From: Pontibacter rufus
GTDB lineage: Bacteria > Bacteroidota > Bacteroidia > Cytophagales > Hymenobacteraceae
DNA length: 64,000 nucleotides
Assembly: GCF_015694705.1 (NCBI RefSeq)
Contig: NZ_JADQDR010000007.1
Coordinates: 246,936-310,935 of the forward strand
Direction: 5' to 3'
The notes under the pieces were generated by a model. That model was not told the origin of the DNA. It made no database searches and saw only the letters and a program-made list of their open reading frames with translations. The position numbers were made by a program, and so were the translations under genes. Shown here one piece after another: positions 36,442 through 46,596 of this stretch; the stretch's first letter is position 1; each line of letters starts with the position of its first letter.

Positions 36442-37278
36442 ATGACATCACACATACTCTTAATCAACTGCCCCGATCAGCGCGGACTTGTTTACAACGT
36501 TACCAGGGTGCTGTATAAGCATGATTTGAATGTAATTAGCAATGGTGAGTTTGTTGAAAGAAATTCCAACCACTTTTTTATGCGAACAGAGTTCTCCGGT
36601 GATTTTGAAAGAGAAGAGTTATCAGACGAACTAAAAGCAGTTTTACCGGAAGCAGCAGAGATTAAGCTTACGGGCAAGCGAAAAAAAGATATCGTCTTGC
36701 TGGCCACCAAAGAACACCATTGCCTGAGTGATCTGCTGATCCGCCATGCTTTTGACGAGCTCAATGCCAACATATTGGCTGTTATCAGCAACTATACTAC
36801 TCTGGAAGAACTGACAAAGAAATTTGATATTCCTTTTCGCCACATCAGCCATGAGGGCAAAAGCAGGGAGGAGCATGAGGCAGAATTACTGGTGGCAGTG
36901 CAGCAGTATAACCCCGAATTTATAGTGCTGGCCAAGTACATGCGCATTCTTTCCGAAAACTTCGTTTCGCATTTCACAAATCGTATTATCAATATCCACC
37001 ACTCTTTTCTGCCGGCTTTTGTAGGCGCCAATCCTTATGCGCAGGCTTACGAACGGGGCGTAAAAATTATCGGGGCCACTACCCACTTTGTCAACAATGA
37101 GTTGGATCAGGGCCCCATTATTGCGCAGAGTGTTATCCCGACCGACCATACGCACAATGCCAAAGAAATGGCCCAGGCCGGAAGAGACGTAGAGAAGATG
37201 GTGCTGGCCAAATCGCTGAAGCTCGTCTTGAATGAGCAGGTATTCGTGCACCGCAACAGAACCATTATTTTTACCTGA
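36442..37278 (+). CDS. purU: Formyltetrahydrofolate deformylase
   Basis: A 278-residue enzyme hydrolysing 10-formyl-THF to formate and THF, balancing one-carbon pools. The N-terminal ACT domain starts HILLINCPDQRGLVYNVTRVL. The formyltransferase-type domain has NIHHSFLPAFVGANPY and GATTHFVNNELDQGPII, with catalytic His and Asp. The length is standard. A near-perfect hairpin terminator follows. Confidence 0.94.
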   Translation: MTSHILLINCPDQRGLVYNVTRVLYKHDLNVISNGEFVERNSNHFFMRTEFSGDFEREELSDELKAVLPEAAEIKLTGKRKKDIVLLATKEHHCLSDLLIRHAFDELNANILAVISNYTTLEELTKKFDIPFRHISHEGKSREEHEAELLVAVQQYNPEFIVLAKYMRILSENFVSHFTNRIINIHHSFLPAFVGANPYAQAYERGVKIIGATTHFVNNELDQGPIIAQSVIPTDHTHNAKEMAQAGRDVEKMVLAKSLKLVLNEQVFVHRNRTIIFT

Positions 37279-37303
37279 ATCCCGATGTAATTATTACCAA
37301 AAT

Positions 37304-37339
37304 AACAAGGAGGCTTTGCTACAGCAAAGCCTCCTTGTT
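37304..37339. terminator. Convergent bidirectional terminator
   Basis: AACAAGGAGGCTTTGC / GCAAAGCCTCCTTGTT, 16-bp perfect arms with a 4-nt loop, between the convergent purU and alpha-galactosidase genes. Confidence 0.85.
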
Positions 37340-37365
37340 ATGAAAGACATCTTACCTGGATTTGT

Positions 37366-39588
37366 TTACTTTGCTTCAGTTATTTCCAAAATCACACTGG
37401 CGCGGCGGGCATTTACATCCGGGTTAATACCAATGGTCATCAGGTAATTTCCGGAGTAAACAGCATCATTCGCTAAGGTGGATTTGGTGCCCGGGTAAAG
37501 GTTTATTTCTTTTATGCGATACTTCTTATCCGGTTTTAAGCCCCCCAACTTTACAGGAGATAAACTGCCGGCACCATAACGGTTGCTGACCAGGTAGTTG
37601 AACATAATCGCTTTGCTTTGCGCATCATCTACATACATCAGCGAAGCGAAGTCATTTTTTTGCGGATTTACCAGCCGGAACAGGTCGCCGTGCCATACCA
37701 CGTCACTAAACGACTCATACGTATCCACGGCATCCTGCGCAAACTTCAGGTCTTCCTTACCCAGTTTACTCACCACAATATCAAAGCCGAGTTTGCCCAT
37801 CATGGCCACATCTGTCCGGAATTTAAGCGGTTGTTTGCCCCAGTCCGTCACATGGTTGTCCTGGGCAATGGCCGGGAAGAAGTAAGAGTATTCCCATTGC
37901 ATGAAAATCCGCTCCAGCGGATCGGTATTGTCGCTCACCCAGAATTCGGTAAAATATTGCAAAGCGCCATAGTCCACACGGCCGCCGCCGCCCGAGCACA
38001 GCATCATGGGCAGGTTGGGGTACTTGGCCCGGAAACGCTCCAGCACTTTGTAAAAACCCCGTACATACTCCACATACAGGTGCGACTGCTTCGACAGGTA
38101 AGCGGAGTTGGCGTTGTAAATCACGGCATTACAATCCCACTTAAAAAAAGCGACACCAGGGTTCTCCGTCAGTATCCTGTCCAGCACGCCAAACACATGA
38201 TCCTGTACTTCGGGGTTGCTCAAATCCAGCACCAGTTGGTTGCGGTACAGGTGTTCGGGGCGGTTAGGCTGCCGGATTACCCAGTCCGGGTGTTGCTCGT
38301 ATAGTTCGCTTTTCGGATTTACCATTTCCGGCTCCACCCAGATACCGAATTTCACGCCGTTTTTCTTTGCCTGCTTTACCAGGTAGCCAATGCCGTGCGG
38401 CAACTTTTTCACGTTCTCCTGCCAGTCGCCCAGGCCGGCTCTGTCGCTGTTGCGCGGATATTTGTTGGCAAACCAGCCGTCATCCAGCAGGAACATGTCC
38501 ACACCCAGTTTCTTTGTTGCTTCGATGAGCTCTGTGAGCTTTGGTTCGTTAAAATCGAAGTAGGTTGCTTCCCAGTTGTTGAGCAACGTCAGGCGCGAGC
38601 CGGTGCCGTTCAGGATTTTACACTTCCTGGCCCAGCTGTGCATGTTCCGGGTGGCTTCGCCTTTTCCTTTGTCCGAGAAAGTATACACGAAAGGAGGTGT
38701 TTTGAACTCCTGGGCTGGGGCCAGCGCATAATCAGAGGCAAACGGGTTGATACCGGCAATGATGCGCAGGTTGTTGAGCGGATCTACCTCCAGGTCAAAC
38801 TTAAAATTTCCTGTCCATTCCAGCGAGCCATACAACACGCTGCCTTCTTCCTCGGTAGCAGGCTTGTCGAGCGACACCATAAAGGTAGGCGGCTGGTACA
38901 GGTTAGCCCTTGTGCCCAGTTTGGAATCCAGTACTTTTATGCCGGCCGTCAGGCGCTCTTCTTCAGGCTGCATTTCTTTGGCCCAGTCGCCGTGGTAGTG
39001 GCCCAGCCAGTAATCTTCTGCTGATAGGTATAAATTGGCCGATGCATACTTATGTAAGGTTACACTGTCTTTTTCGTTGTTCCGGATGGCTGACCATTGT
39101 TCCACCACATTCTCCTTGTTGTATACTTTGTAGTATAACGTCACGTCAAAATTGTACACAGGGTCTTTCAGCAGAATGCTGGTGGTGGAGACATTATCGT
39201 TTTCCTTTTGCACCTGGTGGCTCACATACAGCAGGGCCAGCGAGGTGTTCCCATCTGCATGGGTTACCTGTATGGCAGGCTCTACCAGGTTGCGCGAACC
39301 GGCCGACGTATAGGCAGCATTCAGCACGCCAGAGTAATCATCTCCCCGCTTATACATGCCCGGTATATGTTGATATTCCGCAGTGTTTTGTAGTTTTTTG
39401 CCGAAGTAGATGATACCGACCCTTTTATCCTCCCCTACCTGCAGCACCAGCGCATTATCTTTCGACTCGATAGGAATAATTATATTTTTTTGAGCAAACA
39501 CATTGGTAGCCAGAAGGGTGAGCAAGGCCAGCAGTAGGTTCTTTGCTTTCCAAACCGGCACACCGGAGGAAGCAAAGCGGAGTTTCAT
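37366..39588 (-). CDS. Alpha-galactosidase, GH36 family, secreted
   Basis: A 740-residue glycoside hydrolase. The chosen ATG at 39588 gives MKLRFASSG followed by a signal peptide ending LLATNVFAQ; an ATG at 39597 is equally possible. An N-terminal beta-sandwich precedes the TIM barrel, in which LLDDGWF, FFKWDCN (nucleophile Asp) and EFWVSDNTDP (acid/base Asp) mark GH36. It releases alpha-galactose from raffinose-type sugars or galactomannan, probably in the periplasm. It is monocistronic, with no SusC/D pair nearby. Confidence 0.9.
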   Translation of the reverse strand: MKLRFASSGVPVWKAKNLLLALLTLLATNVFAQKNIIIPIESKDNALVLQVGEDKRVGIIYFGKKLQNTAEYQHIPGMYKRGDDYSGVLNAAYTSAGSRNLVEPAIQVTHADGNTSLALLYVSHQVQKENDNVSTTSILLKDPVYNFDVTLYYKVYNKENVVEQWSAIRNNEKDSVTLHKYASANLYLSAEDYWLGHYHGDWAKEMQPEEERLTAGIKVLDSKLGTRANLYQPPTFMVSLDKPATEEEGSVLYGSLEWTGNFKFDLEVDPLNNLRIIAGINPFASDYALAPAQEFKTPPFVYTFSDKGKGEATRNMHSWARKCKILNGTGSRLTLLNNWEATYFDFNEPKLTELIEATKKLGVDMFLLDDGWFANKYPRNSDRAGLGDWQENVKKLPHGIGYLVKQAKKNGVKFGIWVEPEMVNPKSELYEQHPDWVIRQPNRPEHLYRNQLVLDLSNPEVQDHVFGVLDRILTENPGVAFFKWDCNAVIYNANSAYLSKQSHLYVEYVRGFYKVLERFRAKYPNLPMMLCSGGGGRVDYGALQYFTEFWVSDNTDPLERIFMQWEYSYFFPAIAQDNHVTDWGKQPLKFRTDVAMMGKLGFDIVVSKLGKEDLKFAQDAVDTYESFSDVVWHGDLFRLVNPQKNDFASLMYVDDAQSKAIMFNYLVSNRYGAGSLSPVKLGGLKPDKKYRIKEINLYPGTKSTLANDAVYSGNYLMTIGINPDVNARRASVILEITEAK

Positions 39589-40071
39589 ACCTGTCATTAA
39601 TTGATGTTTAAGATGTTTAGGAAGTTTAAAGTATAAATAAAGATAATTCGTGTTTAAGGCCGTCTTCATATGTCTGTAAAATAGCCCTTCATGTATAATC
39701 AGGCACAGAGGTGATTGCCCGGAGCCAGCATTATTTCTTTCCGGACAAGAAGCCTTCTCCCGGAGGCATGATAACTAAAATTAAGTACTGGAACAATAAT
39801 TAAAGACATATTTATTGTATACAGCCATTCTGAAAAGATCCTGTGTGTGATTAACAGGAAACTATCAGGATAACAAAACACAGTATGGATTACTTTTAAG
39901 CTGATGGTATCAGGGGCTGAAGAAGTAAGTACTTCGGACTGCTTATACCTGAAATCCCTTTGTCCGTTCCTATTTTATCAGCCGCTCAAAAGGTGCCGGA
40001 AACCGCCGGAAGTGTGGATAAAAATACGCTGCGCGTTCTGAGTTGCGTCGCTTAAAGTGGCTAAAAAATTG
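39589..40071. other. Intergenic region, no gene seen
   Basis: About 480 bp of AT-rich sequence between divergent genes. No RNA gene or element was recognised apart from the promoter box at its right end. Confidence 0.35.
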
Positions 40072-40079
40072 TATCTTTG
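40072..40079 (+). promoter_or_regulatory. Candidate -7 promoter box upstream of the UPF0173 gene
   Basis: TATCTTTG matches TAnnTTTG, 53 bp before the start codon. It would drive the whole UPF0173-parA-parB-DUF5683-dapB-lepB run. Confidence 0.5.
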
Positions 40080-40132
40080 TGCAGGCTTCAGCTGTTAAAA
40101 GTACATAGCTGAAGTGCTAAACCAGCAACATT

Positions 40133-40813
40133 ATGCAAATAACATACTACGGGCAATCCTGCTTTCTCATCCAGATAGATAAACACCGCGTCTTATTTGA
40201 CCCTTTTATTTCGCCCAACGAGTTGGCCGCAGAAATAGACGTAGATGGTATAAAAGCGGACTTTATCCTGCTGTCGCATGGCCACAGCGACCATGTGGCG
40301 GATGCCGAACGCATTGCTAAAAACAACAGCGCCACGCTGGTAGCCAACTTTGAAGTAGCCAACTGGTTTGGCGATAAAGGTGTGGAGAAAACGCATCCCA
40401 TGAACCCCGGCGGCAAGGTAACGCTTCCGTTCGGAACAGTGAAAATGGTAACAGCCATCCACTCCAGTTCTATGCCTGATGGCGCTTACGGCGGTGTGGC
40501 CACCGGCTTTGTGGTAGAAACCGAGAACAAAGCCTTTTACTTTGCCGGCGACACGGCGCTGACGTACGACATGAAACTCATACCAGAGCAATTTGACCTG
40601 GATTTTGCCCTGCTTCCGATCGGTGATAACTTTACCATGGACATACACGATGCCGTGCTTGCTGCGGATTTTGTGCAGGTGGATAAAATAATTGGGATGC
40701 ATTACGATACTTTCCCCTACATCAGGATAGACAAAGAAGAGGTGCAGGAAGTGGCGCAGCTGGCAGGTAAGGAACTTATTTTAATGGAGATAGGTCAAAC
40801 AATAAACCTATAA
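40133..40813 (+). CDS. UPF0173 metal-dependent hydrolase
   Basis: A 226-residue metallo-beta-lactamase-fold enzyme. The metal motif is [13 protein letters not shown] (HxHxDH), with further ligands in [12 protein letters not shown] and [10 protein letters not shown]. It begins [13 protein letters not shown] as in the UPF0173 family. Cytoplasmic, substrate unknown. parA starts 8 bp after its stop, so it heads or joins the par operon. Confidence 0.88.
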   Translation: MQITYYGQSCFLIQIDKHRVLFDPFISPNELAAEIDVDGIKADFILLSHGHSDHVADAERIAKNNSATLVANFEVANWFGDKGVEKTHPMNPGGKVTLPFGTVKMVTAIHSSSMPDGAYGGVATGFVVETENKAFYFAGDTALTYDMKLIPEQFDLDFALLPIGDNFTMDIHDAVLAADFVQVDKIIGMHYDTFPYIRIDKEEVQEVAQLAGKELILMEIGQTINL

Positions 40814-40821
40814 AGTATAGC

Positions 40822-41604
40822 ATGGGAAAAATTATAGCAGTTGCCAACCAAAAAGGTGGGGTAGGAAAAACCACCACCGCCATTAACCTGGCGGCAAGCC
40901 TGGCAGCTCTTGAATATAAAACACTTTTGGTGGACGCAGACCCGCAGGCAAATGCCACGTCGGGCCTGGGTTTCGATCCAGCGACCATTACCAGCAGCAT
41001 CTACGAGTGCATGGTGGAAGGCGTGAAGGCAGAAGACATTATCCTGAAGTCGCCTTCTATCGATTACCTGGATCTGATTCCGTCGCACATCGATCTGGTG
41101 GGTGCGGAAGTAGAGATGATCAACCTGCCCAACCGGGAGGAAAAGATGCGCAAAGCCCTCAGCAGCCTGAAAGAGCAGTACGATTACATCATCATCGACT
41201 GCTCGCCTTCGCTGGGACTGATTACGGTAAACTCGCTGACGGCAGCTGATTCGGTGGCGATTCCGGTACAATGCGAGTATTTTGCGCTGGAAGGCCTGGG
41301 CAAGCTGCTCAATACCATCAAAATCATCCAGTCGCGCCTGAACCCGGAGCTGGCTATTGAGGGCATCCTGCTGACGATGTATGACGTGCGCCTGCGCCTG
41401 AGCAACCAGGTGGTGGAAGAAGTAAAAACGCACTTTCAGCAGATGGTATTCGATACGATTATTCCCCGAAACGTGAAACTAAGCGAGTCGCCAAGCTTTG
41501 GCATACCAGCCCTGCTGCACGATGCCGAAAGCAAAGGCGCCCTGAGCTACCTGAACCTGGCACGCGAAATTGCAGAGAAAAACAGCGTGGCGCTGGCAAA
41601 ATAA
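40822..41604 (+). CDS. parA: Chromosome partitioning ATPase ParA (Soj)
   Basis: A 260-residue deviant Walker A ATPase: [20 protein letters not shown], Walker [12 protein letters not shown]. The short chromosomal type has no N-terminal HTH. With ParB it moves the origin region. parB starts 14 bp downstream. Confidence 0.94.
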   Translation: MGKIIAVANQKGGVGKTTTAINLAASLAALEYKTLLVDADPQANATSGLGFDPATITSSIYECMVEGVKAEDIILKSPSIDYLDLIPSHIDLVGAEVEMINLPNREEKMRKALSSLKEQYDYIIIDCSPSLGLITVNSLTAADSVAIPVQCEYFALEGLGKLLNTIKIIQSRLNPELAIEGILLTMYDVRLRLSNQVVEEVKTHFQQMVFDTIIPRNVKLSESPSFGIPALLHDAESKGALSYLNLAREIAEKNSVALAK

Positions 41605-41618
41605 TTTTAAAAGAGTAC

Positions 41619-42533
41619 ATGTCTGATAACAAAAATTCTGCTGCAAAACGCAAAGGCGGCCTTGGCCGGGGCCTTAATTCCCTGCTGGAAGGCAACAAGT
41701 ATACCGGCAAAATTGATTCTGAAACCATTAACACTGTTAATACCATCGCAGATATCGCTATTGATCAGATCCAGACCAACCCTTACCAGCCACGCACGCA
41801 TTTTGACCAGGCGGCGCTGGAAGAACTGGCCGAATCTATAAAAATACAGGGCATCATACAGCCCATTACCGTGCGCCAGCTGGACCAGCAAAGCTTCCAG
41901 CTGATTTCGGGTGAACGCCGCTACCAGGCGGCTAAAATAGCGGGCCTGACGGTGATACCTGCTTACATCCGCAAAGCCAACGACCAGCAGATGCTGGAGA
42001 TGGCGCTGATAGAAAACATCCAGCGCGAAAGCCTCAACGCTATTGAAATAGCCCTCTCCTACCAGCGCCTGCTGACCGAATGCAGCCTGAAACAGGAAGA
42101 ACTGGGCGACCGCGTGGGGAAAAAACGCACGACCGTAACCAATTACCTGCGCCTGCTTAAATTGCCGCCGGATATACAAATTGCACTCCGCGACAATGTG
42201 ATTTCGATGGGCCACGCAAGGGCCCTGATTAACATTGACACTGTGGAAAAGCAGCTGGATGTATTCAAAGAAGTAGTTGCCAAAGAGCTGTCGGTGCGCA
42301 AGGTGGAAGAGCTGGTGCGGAACCTGCAAAACGCTAACAAAAAACCCGATCCGCAGCAGAAACTCTCGTTTAACAAGTATGACGAAGAGCTGAAAGGCGT
42401 GGAAACAAAACTCTCCTCGCAGTTCGGCACCAAAATTCTGGTCAAGGCCAACAACGAAGGCAAAGGCGAAATAAAGATTCCGTTTGTGTCGGTGGATGAG
42501 CTGAACCGCATTCTGGAAATACTAAATTACTAA
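41619..42533 (+). CDS. parB: Chromosome partitioning protein ParB (Spo0J)
   Basis: A 304-residue CTP-dependent DNA clamp. The N-terminal tail is basic (KRKGGLGRGLNSLL, a ParA-stimulating region). The CTPase motifs QTNPYQPRTHF and ISGERRYQAAKIAG are followed by ENIQRESLNAIEIA and the HTH TTVTNYLRLLKLP. The C-terminal dimer domain is present. Its stop overlaps the next start (TAATG). I saw no obvious parS in the window, but it was not searched exhaustively. Confidence 0.94.
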   Translation: MSDNKNSAAKRKGGLGRGLNSLLEGNKYTGKIDSETINTVNTIADIAIDQIQTNPYQPRTHFDQAALEELAESIKIQGIIQPITVRQLDQQSFQLISGERRYQAAKIAGLTVIPAYIRKANDQQMLEMALIENIQRESLNAIEIALSYQRLLTECSLKQEELGDRVGKKRTTVTNYLRLLKLPPDIQIALRDNVISMGHARALINIDTVEKQLDVFKEVVAKELSVRKVEELVRNLQNANKKPDPQQKLSFNKYDEELKGVETKLSSQFGTKILVKANNEGKGEIKIPFVSVDELNRILEILNY

Positions 42534-43183
42534 TGTGCATGAGGCTTAAAAGTTACACCGCGGCGCTGGCGCTAAGTATAGGTTTATACTTTACGGCCTC
42601 CCCTGCTTCGGGGCAGGTAGTAACTGAGGGCCCGGATTCGGTGATCGTGCCCCTGCCTGTGGCTGATACAGCAAAGGCCGACAATACTTTTTTCCTGGAT
42701 AAGTGGAACCGCCCCGCAAAAGCAGCTTTTTATTCGGCGGTGTTTCCCGGCGGAGGACAGATCTACAACAAGAGTTACTGGAAGCTGCCCATTATTTACG
42801 GTACAGTTGCAGTGCTGGGTTATTACCTGATCGACAACAACAACAAATACCAGGACTTCCGGCTGGCCGCTATTCAGCGGGCCGACTCCACTGATAAGTA
42901 TGTGAGCAGCCCCATCTATGGCATTAATGTATCCAGGGGCTCACAGAATATCCGCTTCGCACGCGATTATTACCGCCGCAACCGCGACTTAACCATCCTG
43001 CTTTCCATTGGCTTTTATGGCCTGCAAATAGCGGAAGCCTACGTGCATGCTTACCTGAAAGATTTTGACGTGAGCGAAGATCTGAGCCTGCGCGTGCAGC
43101 CGGGCCTGATGCGCGTACCGCACGCAACCGGCTATACGCCCGGCCTCACCCTTACACTTTATACTACTTCCAGACCAAAATGA
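42533..43183 (+). CDS. DUF5683 membrane-associated protein
   Basis: A 216-residue exported protein with a signal peptide (ALALSIGLYFTASPASG). The core KAAFYSAVFPGGGQIYNKSYWKLPIIYG is the DUF5683 signature found between parB and dapB in many Bacteroidota. Further hydrophobic stretches (TVAVLGYYLID, LTILLSIGFYGLQIAEAYVH) suggest membrane association. Function unknown. An alternative ATG lies two codons downstream. Overlaps with both neighbours imply translational coupling. Confidence 0.83.
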   Translation: MCMRLKSYTAALALSIGLYFTASPASGQVVTEGPDSVIVPLPVADTAKADNTFFLDKWNRPAKAAFYSAVFPGGGQIYNKSYWKLPIIYGTVAVLGYYLIDNNNKYQDFRLAAIQRADSTDKYVSSPIYGINVSRGSQNIRFARDYYRRNRDLTILLSIGFYGLQIAEAYVHAYLKDFDVSEDLSLRVQPGLMRVPHATGYTPGLTLTLYTTSRPK

Positions 43184-43896
43184 GAATTTTACTGATAGGC
43201 TATGGCAAAATGGGCAAAACCATCGAGCAGATGGCCCTTGCAAAAGGCCACCAGATTGCCGGCATTATTGATTACCACAACACGGCAGATTTGCAGAAGT
43301 ATACGGCCGGACAGGTAGACGCTGCCATTGAGTTTACGCACCCCGAAGCTGCTTTCGGCAACATCAGCTACTGCCTCAAAAACAACATACCCGTTGTTGC
43401 CGGCTCCACGGGCTGGCTAGACCATTATGAGGAGGCAGTGGAACTTTGCCGCCAGCAGAACGGCGCTTTTTTCTATGCTTCCAATTATAGCGTGGGCGTA
43501 AACCTGTTCTTCCACTTTAATGCGTACATTGCCGGCAAAATGCAGGCTTATAAAGCTTACCAGGTAGCTGTAAAAGAGGTACACCATTTGCAGAAGGTCG
43601 ATAAGCCCAGCGGTACCGGCATTACAGCGGCAGAGGGCATTTTAGCCAGTTATAAGGATTTGAGCGGATGGGTAAGTGATAATCCGGAAGAAGAAAGTAA
43701 ATTAAACATAACTTCGGAGCGTGCGCCCGATGTGGTAGGAACCCACATTGTTACCTATACCTCTGAAGTAGATACCATTGAACTTGGCCACATTGCCCAC
43801 AGCCGCGCCGGCTTTGCCGAAGGTGCGCTGATGGCCGCCGAATGGCTGCAAAACCGCAAAGGCGTTTACGGCATGAAAGACATGCTGAACCTGTAA
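43180..43896 (+). CDS. dapB: 4-hydroxy-tetrahydrodipicolinate reductase
   Basis: A 238-residue lysine/diaminopimelate pathway enzyme. The nucleotide site is LLIGYGKMGKTIE. The catalytic segment is EVHHLQKVDKPSGTGITAAE, with the His-His and Lys residues. It supplies meso-DAP for peptidoglycan. It overlaps the DUF5683 gene by 4 bp (ATGA). Confidence 0.94.
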   Translation: MRILLIGYGKMGKTIEQMALAKGHQIAGIIDYHNTADLQKYTAGQVDAAIEFTHPEAAFGNISYCLKNNIPVVAGSTGWLDHYEEAVELCRQQNGAFFYASNYSVGVNLFFHFNAYIAGKMQAYKAYQVAVKEVHHLQKVDKPSGTGITAAEGILASYKDLSGWVSDNPEEESKLNITSERAPDVVGTHIVTYTSEVDTIELGHIAHSRAGFAEGALMAAEWLQNRKGVYGMKDMLNL

Positions 43897-43911
43897 TTCT
43901 AGTTTAAGCAG

Positions 43912-45018
43912 ATGAAAGTAAAATTTTTGGGTAATAAACCTGAAACAAAAAAAGAGAAGAAGAAAAAAAGCTTCCTGCGCGAGTGGGGCGATGCCATCCT
44001 GTTTGCCGTTATCGCAGCCAGTCTTATCCGTTGGGCTACATTTGAAGCATATACCATTCCTACGCCATCCATGGAGAAGTCGCTGCTAGTGGGCGACTTC
44101 CTGTTTGTGAGCAAGCTGCACTACGGCCCGCGCACGCCCATGACGCCGCTGCAGATACCGCTAACGCACCAGGTCATCTGGGGCACTGACATTCCTGCTT
44201 ATTCCGATGCTATTCAGCTGAAGTCGTACCGCCTGCCGGGTTTTTCAGAAGTAAAACGCTTTGACGTGGTAGTTTTTAACCATCCGGTTGAAGACCAATA
44301 CCCTGCAGACCTGCGCACCAACTTCATCAAGCGTTGTATCGGCCTGCCCGGCGATTCGCTGCAGGTAAAAGACATGCAGGTATACATTGACGGCAAGCCT
44401 ATTGACAACCCCGGGAAAATGCAGTACAAGTACGCAATAGTGCCGAAAATACAACTCAAAGATAAATTTTTTCAGGATCGCCATATCAACTTGAAGGATA
44501 TATACCCTTTTAAAGGAGGGTATGCCGTAGATGCCACACCAGAATTGGCCGCTGAGATAAAGCAGCTTCCCATCATCAAAGATGTGATGCTACTGAAAGA
44601 GCTGCCGGGCGAAGCCGACCCGCGAGTGTTTCCGCAGGTGCCGAGCAAGTATGTATGGAACAAAGACAACTATGGCCCTATCTACATTCCGGAAGAAGGA
44701 GCCACAGTAGCCATAACACCTGCCTCGCTCCCCTTCTATGAGAAAGTTATACTCGACTATGAGCACAACGAAGGATACACTGTGAAGGATGGCAAGCTGT
44801 ACAAGGATGGCCAGGAGGTACATCAGTATACTTTTAAACAGGATTATTACTTTATGATGGGCGACAACCGCCACAACTCTGAGGACTCCCGTTTCTGGGG
44901 TTATGTGCCGAAAGACCACATCGTAGGCAAAGCAGTGCTTATCTGGATGTCGGTGAACCCGGAAGGCAGCGGCTTCGGTAAAATCCGGTGGGACAGGCTG
45001 TTTAATATAATAGAATAA
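43912..45018 (+). CDS. lepB: Signal peptidase I
   Basis: A 368-residue type I signal peptidase, longer than the E. coli form because of the Bacteroidota insert. A basic N-terminus and one membrane helix (DAILFAVIAASLIRWATF) are followed by the nucleophile Ser in TIPTPSMEKSLLVGDFLFV. The general-base Lys lies in NFIKRCIGLPGDSL and the C-terminal box in FMMGDNRHNSEDSRFWGYVP. It cleaves Sec signal peptides at the periplasmic face. It is the last gene of the operon, with a terminator after it. Confidence 0.94.
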   Translation: MKVKFLGNKPETKKEKKKKSFLREWGDAILFAVIAASLIRWATFEAYTIPTPSMEKSLLVGDFLFVSKLHYGPRTPMTPLQIPLTHQVIWGTDIPAYSDAIQLKSYRLPGFSEVKRFDVVVFNHPVEDQYPADLRTNFIKRCIGLPGDSLQVKDMQVYIDGKPIDNPGKMQYKYAIVPKIQLKDKFFQDRHINLKDIYPFKGGYAVDATPELAAEIKQLPIIKDVMLLKELPGEADPRVFPQVPSKYVWNKDNYGPIYIPEEGATVAITPASLPFYEKVILDYEHNEGYTVKDGKLYKDGQEVHQYTFKQDYYFMMGDNRHNSEDSRFWGYVPKDHIVGKAVLIWMSVNPEGSGFGKIRWDRLFNIIE

Positions 45019-45037
45019 GCTGTTTCCCTTATACTTG

Positions 45038-45065
45038 AAAAGCCAGACCTATGGTCTGGCTTTTT
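45038..45065 (+). terminator. Terminator after lepB
   Basis: AAAAGCCAGACC / GGTCTGGCTTTTT with a 3-nt loop, 20 bp after the lepB stop. Confidence 0.85.
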
Positions 45066-45160
45066 GGTTAGGTATATTTTGGTAGTGATTCGTTTGAAAA
45101 CATTTGCTACATTGTCTATCACCAGATAAATGTCAGGAGATTTAGCTGATTGCATTCAAG

Positions 45161-45209
45161 GTATAGTGCAGATAAGCCGAATAATTCCGTATATACACAA
45201 ATTGTGTGC
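45161..45209 (+). other. attI-like site C
   Basis: GTATAGTGCAG followed by ATAAGCCGAATAATTCCG, resembling site A (ACAAGCCGAGTAGACTTC). The cassette junction ATTGTGTGC lies 36 bp from GTGCAG. It matches, as reverse complement, 7 of 9 positions of GCATACAAC at 46180-46188, which ends the single cassette. It lies about 145 bp after lepB. Confidence 0.55.
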
Positions 45210-45235
45210 AATTAATAAAATAGCTGCTTTGAAAG

Positions 45236-46174
45236 ATGAACCATATTAATATTCACTTATTAATGCTGATAGGAATTATGCTCTGCAGTGGAGCATTTGG
45301 TGGATATCTAAATTACCTTCATAATTTTGATACGGTTGCTAACGAGAACAAGGACAAACGGGTAAAACTAAAGTATGTACTCTTAGGAATTGGATCTGCG
45401 TTTTTAGTCCCAGCCTTTCTTAAAATGATTGCAAGTGATTTAATAAAGGACACTGAACAATATGACAACATCAGTTATTTGATTTTTGCTGGATTTTGTC
45501 TAATTGCTGCAATCTTTTCTAGAAGATTCATAAATACAATTGGTGAAAGAATACTTGAAGCAGCCAAACAAGCACAGCAAACATCTAAAGAAACAAAACA
45601 GCAAGTCGAATCCACTCAACAAGAACTAACCAATACCCAAGAACGAATTGAAGATGTAAAACTAGCTGTTAGTTTAAAAACGTTTACAAAAGAAGCAATG
45701 CCTCTAGATACTGAGAGCTCTCATGCTATGTTATTAGAACTAGTCGACTCGTTCATTGAGAGGACTAGTGTTCCTGATTACGCTGAAAGGCTAAAACTAA
45801 AAGCAGAGATTGGGAGAAAGATGGGGCAAATTATTATAAGCCACAACTTACCTCAAGACGAGCTTTTAACTAAGTATCCAAAGGAAGGAATGTATTTAGG
45901 ATTGGCATATTCGGTTGAGTTAAGGCCGAATCCGTCATGTCTTTCCTTGTTAAATAAGCTTGCTAAAATTACATCCCAACTTTACACAAAGTATGTTATC
46001 CTGCTTGCCTATAAAACTCTCGCAAGTAGCGGATTGATTAGCAAGGAAGCGGCAAAAGAAGTTGCTCAAAATGTAAGACTTTTCCGAGCAAAAGCCGATA
46101 AACCATTGCTGCGAAATATAAACGATACTATTAGTGTATTGAAATTTATAAATCCTGAAATTGGAAGCTCTTGA
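45236..46174 (+). CDS. Single cassette-borne membrane protein with coiled coil
   Basis: A 312-residue protein. Three hydrophobic helices fall at about residues 4-24, 43-62 and 76-95. A heptad-rich Gln/Glu segment (AAKQAQQTSKETKQQVESTQ and on, about 105-140) follows, then a helical cytoplasmic domain. No family is recognised. It is more AT-rich than lepB and ung, and sits between attI-like site C and an attC-like palindrome, so it is probably an integrated single cassette. Confidence 0.7.
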   Translation: MNHINIHLLMLIGIMLCSGAFGGYLNYLHNFDTVANENKDKRVKLKYVLLGIGSAFLVPAFLKMIASDLIKDTEQYDNISYLIFAGFCLIAAIFSRRFINTIGERILEAAKQAQQTSKETKQQVESTQQELTNTQERIEDVKLAVSLKTFTKEAMPLDTESSHAMLLELVDSFIERTSVPDYAERLKLKAEIGRKMGQIIISHNLPQDELLTKYPKEGMYLGLAYSVELRPNPSCLSLLNKLAKITSQLYTKYVILLAYKTLASSGLISKEAAKEVAQNVRLFRAKADKPLLRNINDTISVLKFINPEIGSS

Positions 46175-46179
46175 GAGCT

Positions 46180-46222
46180 GCATACAACAGTATGTTTATA
46201 AAATTGTGGCTGGACGTTAAAC
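46180..46222 (+). repeat. attC-like site after the single cassette
   Basis: GCATACAAC to GTTAAAC, 43 bp, directly after the stop codon. It is shorter than the 70-bp sites and its inner arms are weak, so it is degenerate. Confidence 0.45.
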
Positions 46223-46596
46223 TTTCAGCTATAAGTTTTTATCTTGCTTTTGGGGTTAATTGAACCTAACATTATTCAAATACCCCAACTTCATAAATAC
46301 TTTAACCTTGGCCGTGACTAATAAGAATTAATTTGCGCAAGCTGGCTTTAAAAGCAACTTCTTGTAAGTTTAAATGCGAACAATAATCAGAAAATAAAAC
46401 GACTAAAGCTCTACAAAAATTACTTTAAGACTTTTCCGCCATTGTTGGCGTTCTCACCAGCGATTTATACCTGAACAGCTAAACAGACATATCAGCAAGG
46501 GCATCCAAAATTCCTTTGAACTAAGTTTCTTACAGAGCCATACTTGCTCGCTTTAAGCCACAGCAAGTATAAAATGCACATAAATCAGTTTATACC
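46223..46596. other. Intergenic region, no gene seen
   Basis: About 370 bp of AT-rich sequence with no supportable gene or RNA. It lies between the single cassette and the convergent ung gene. Confidence 0.35.
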
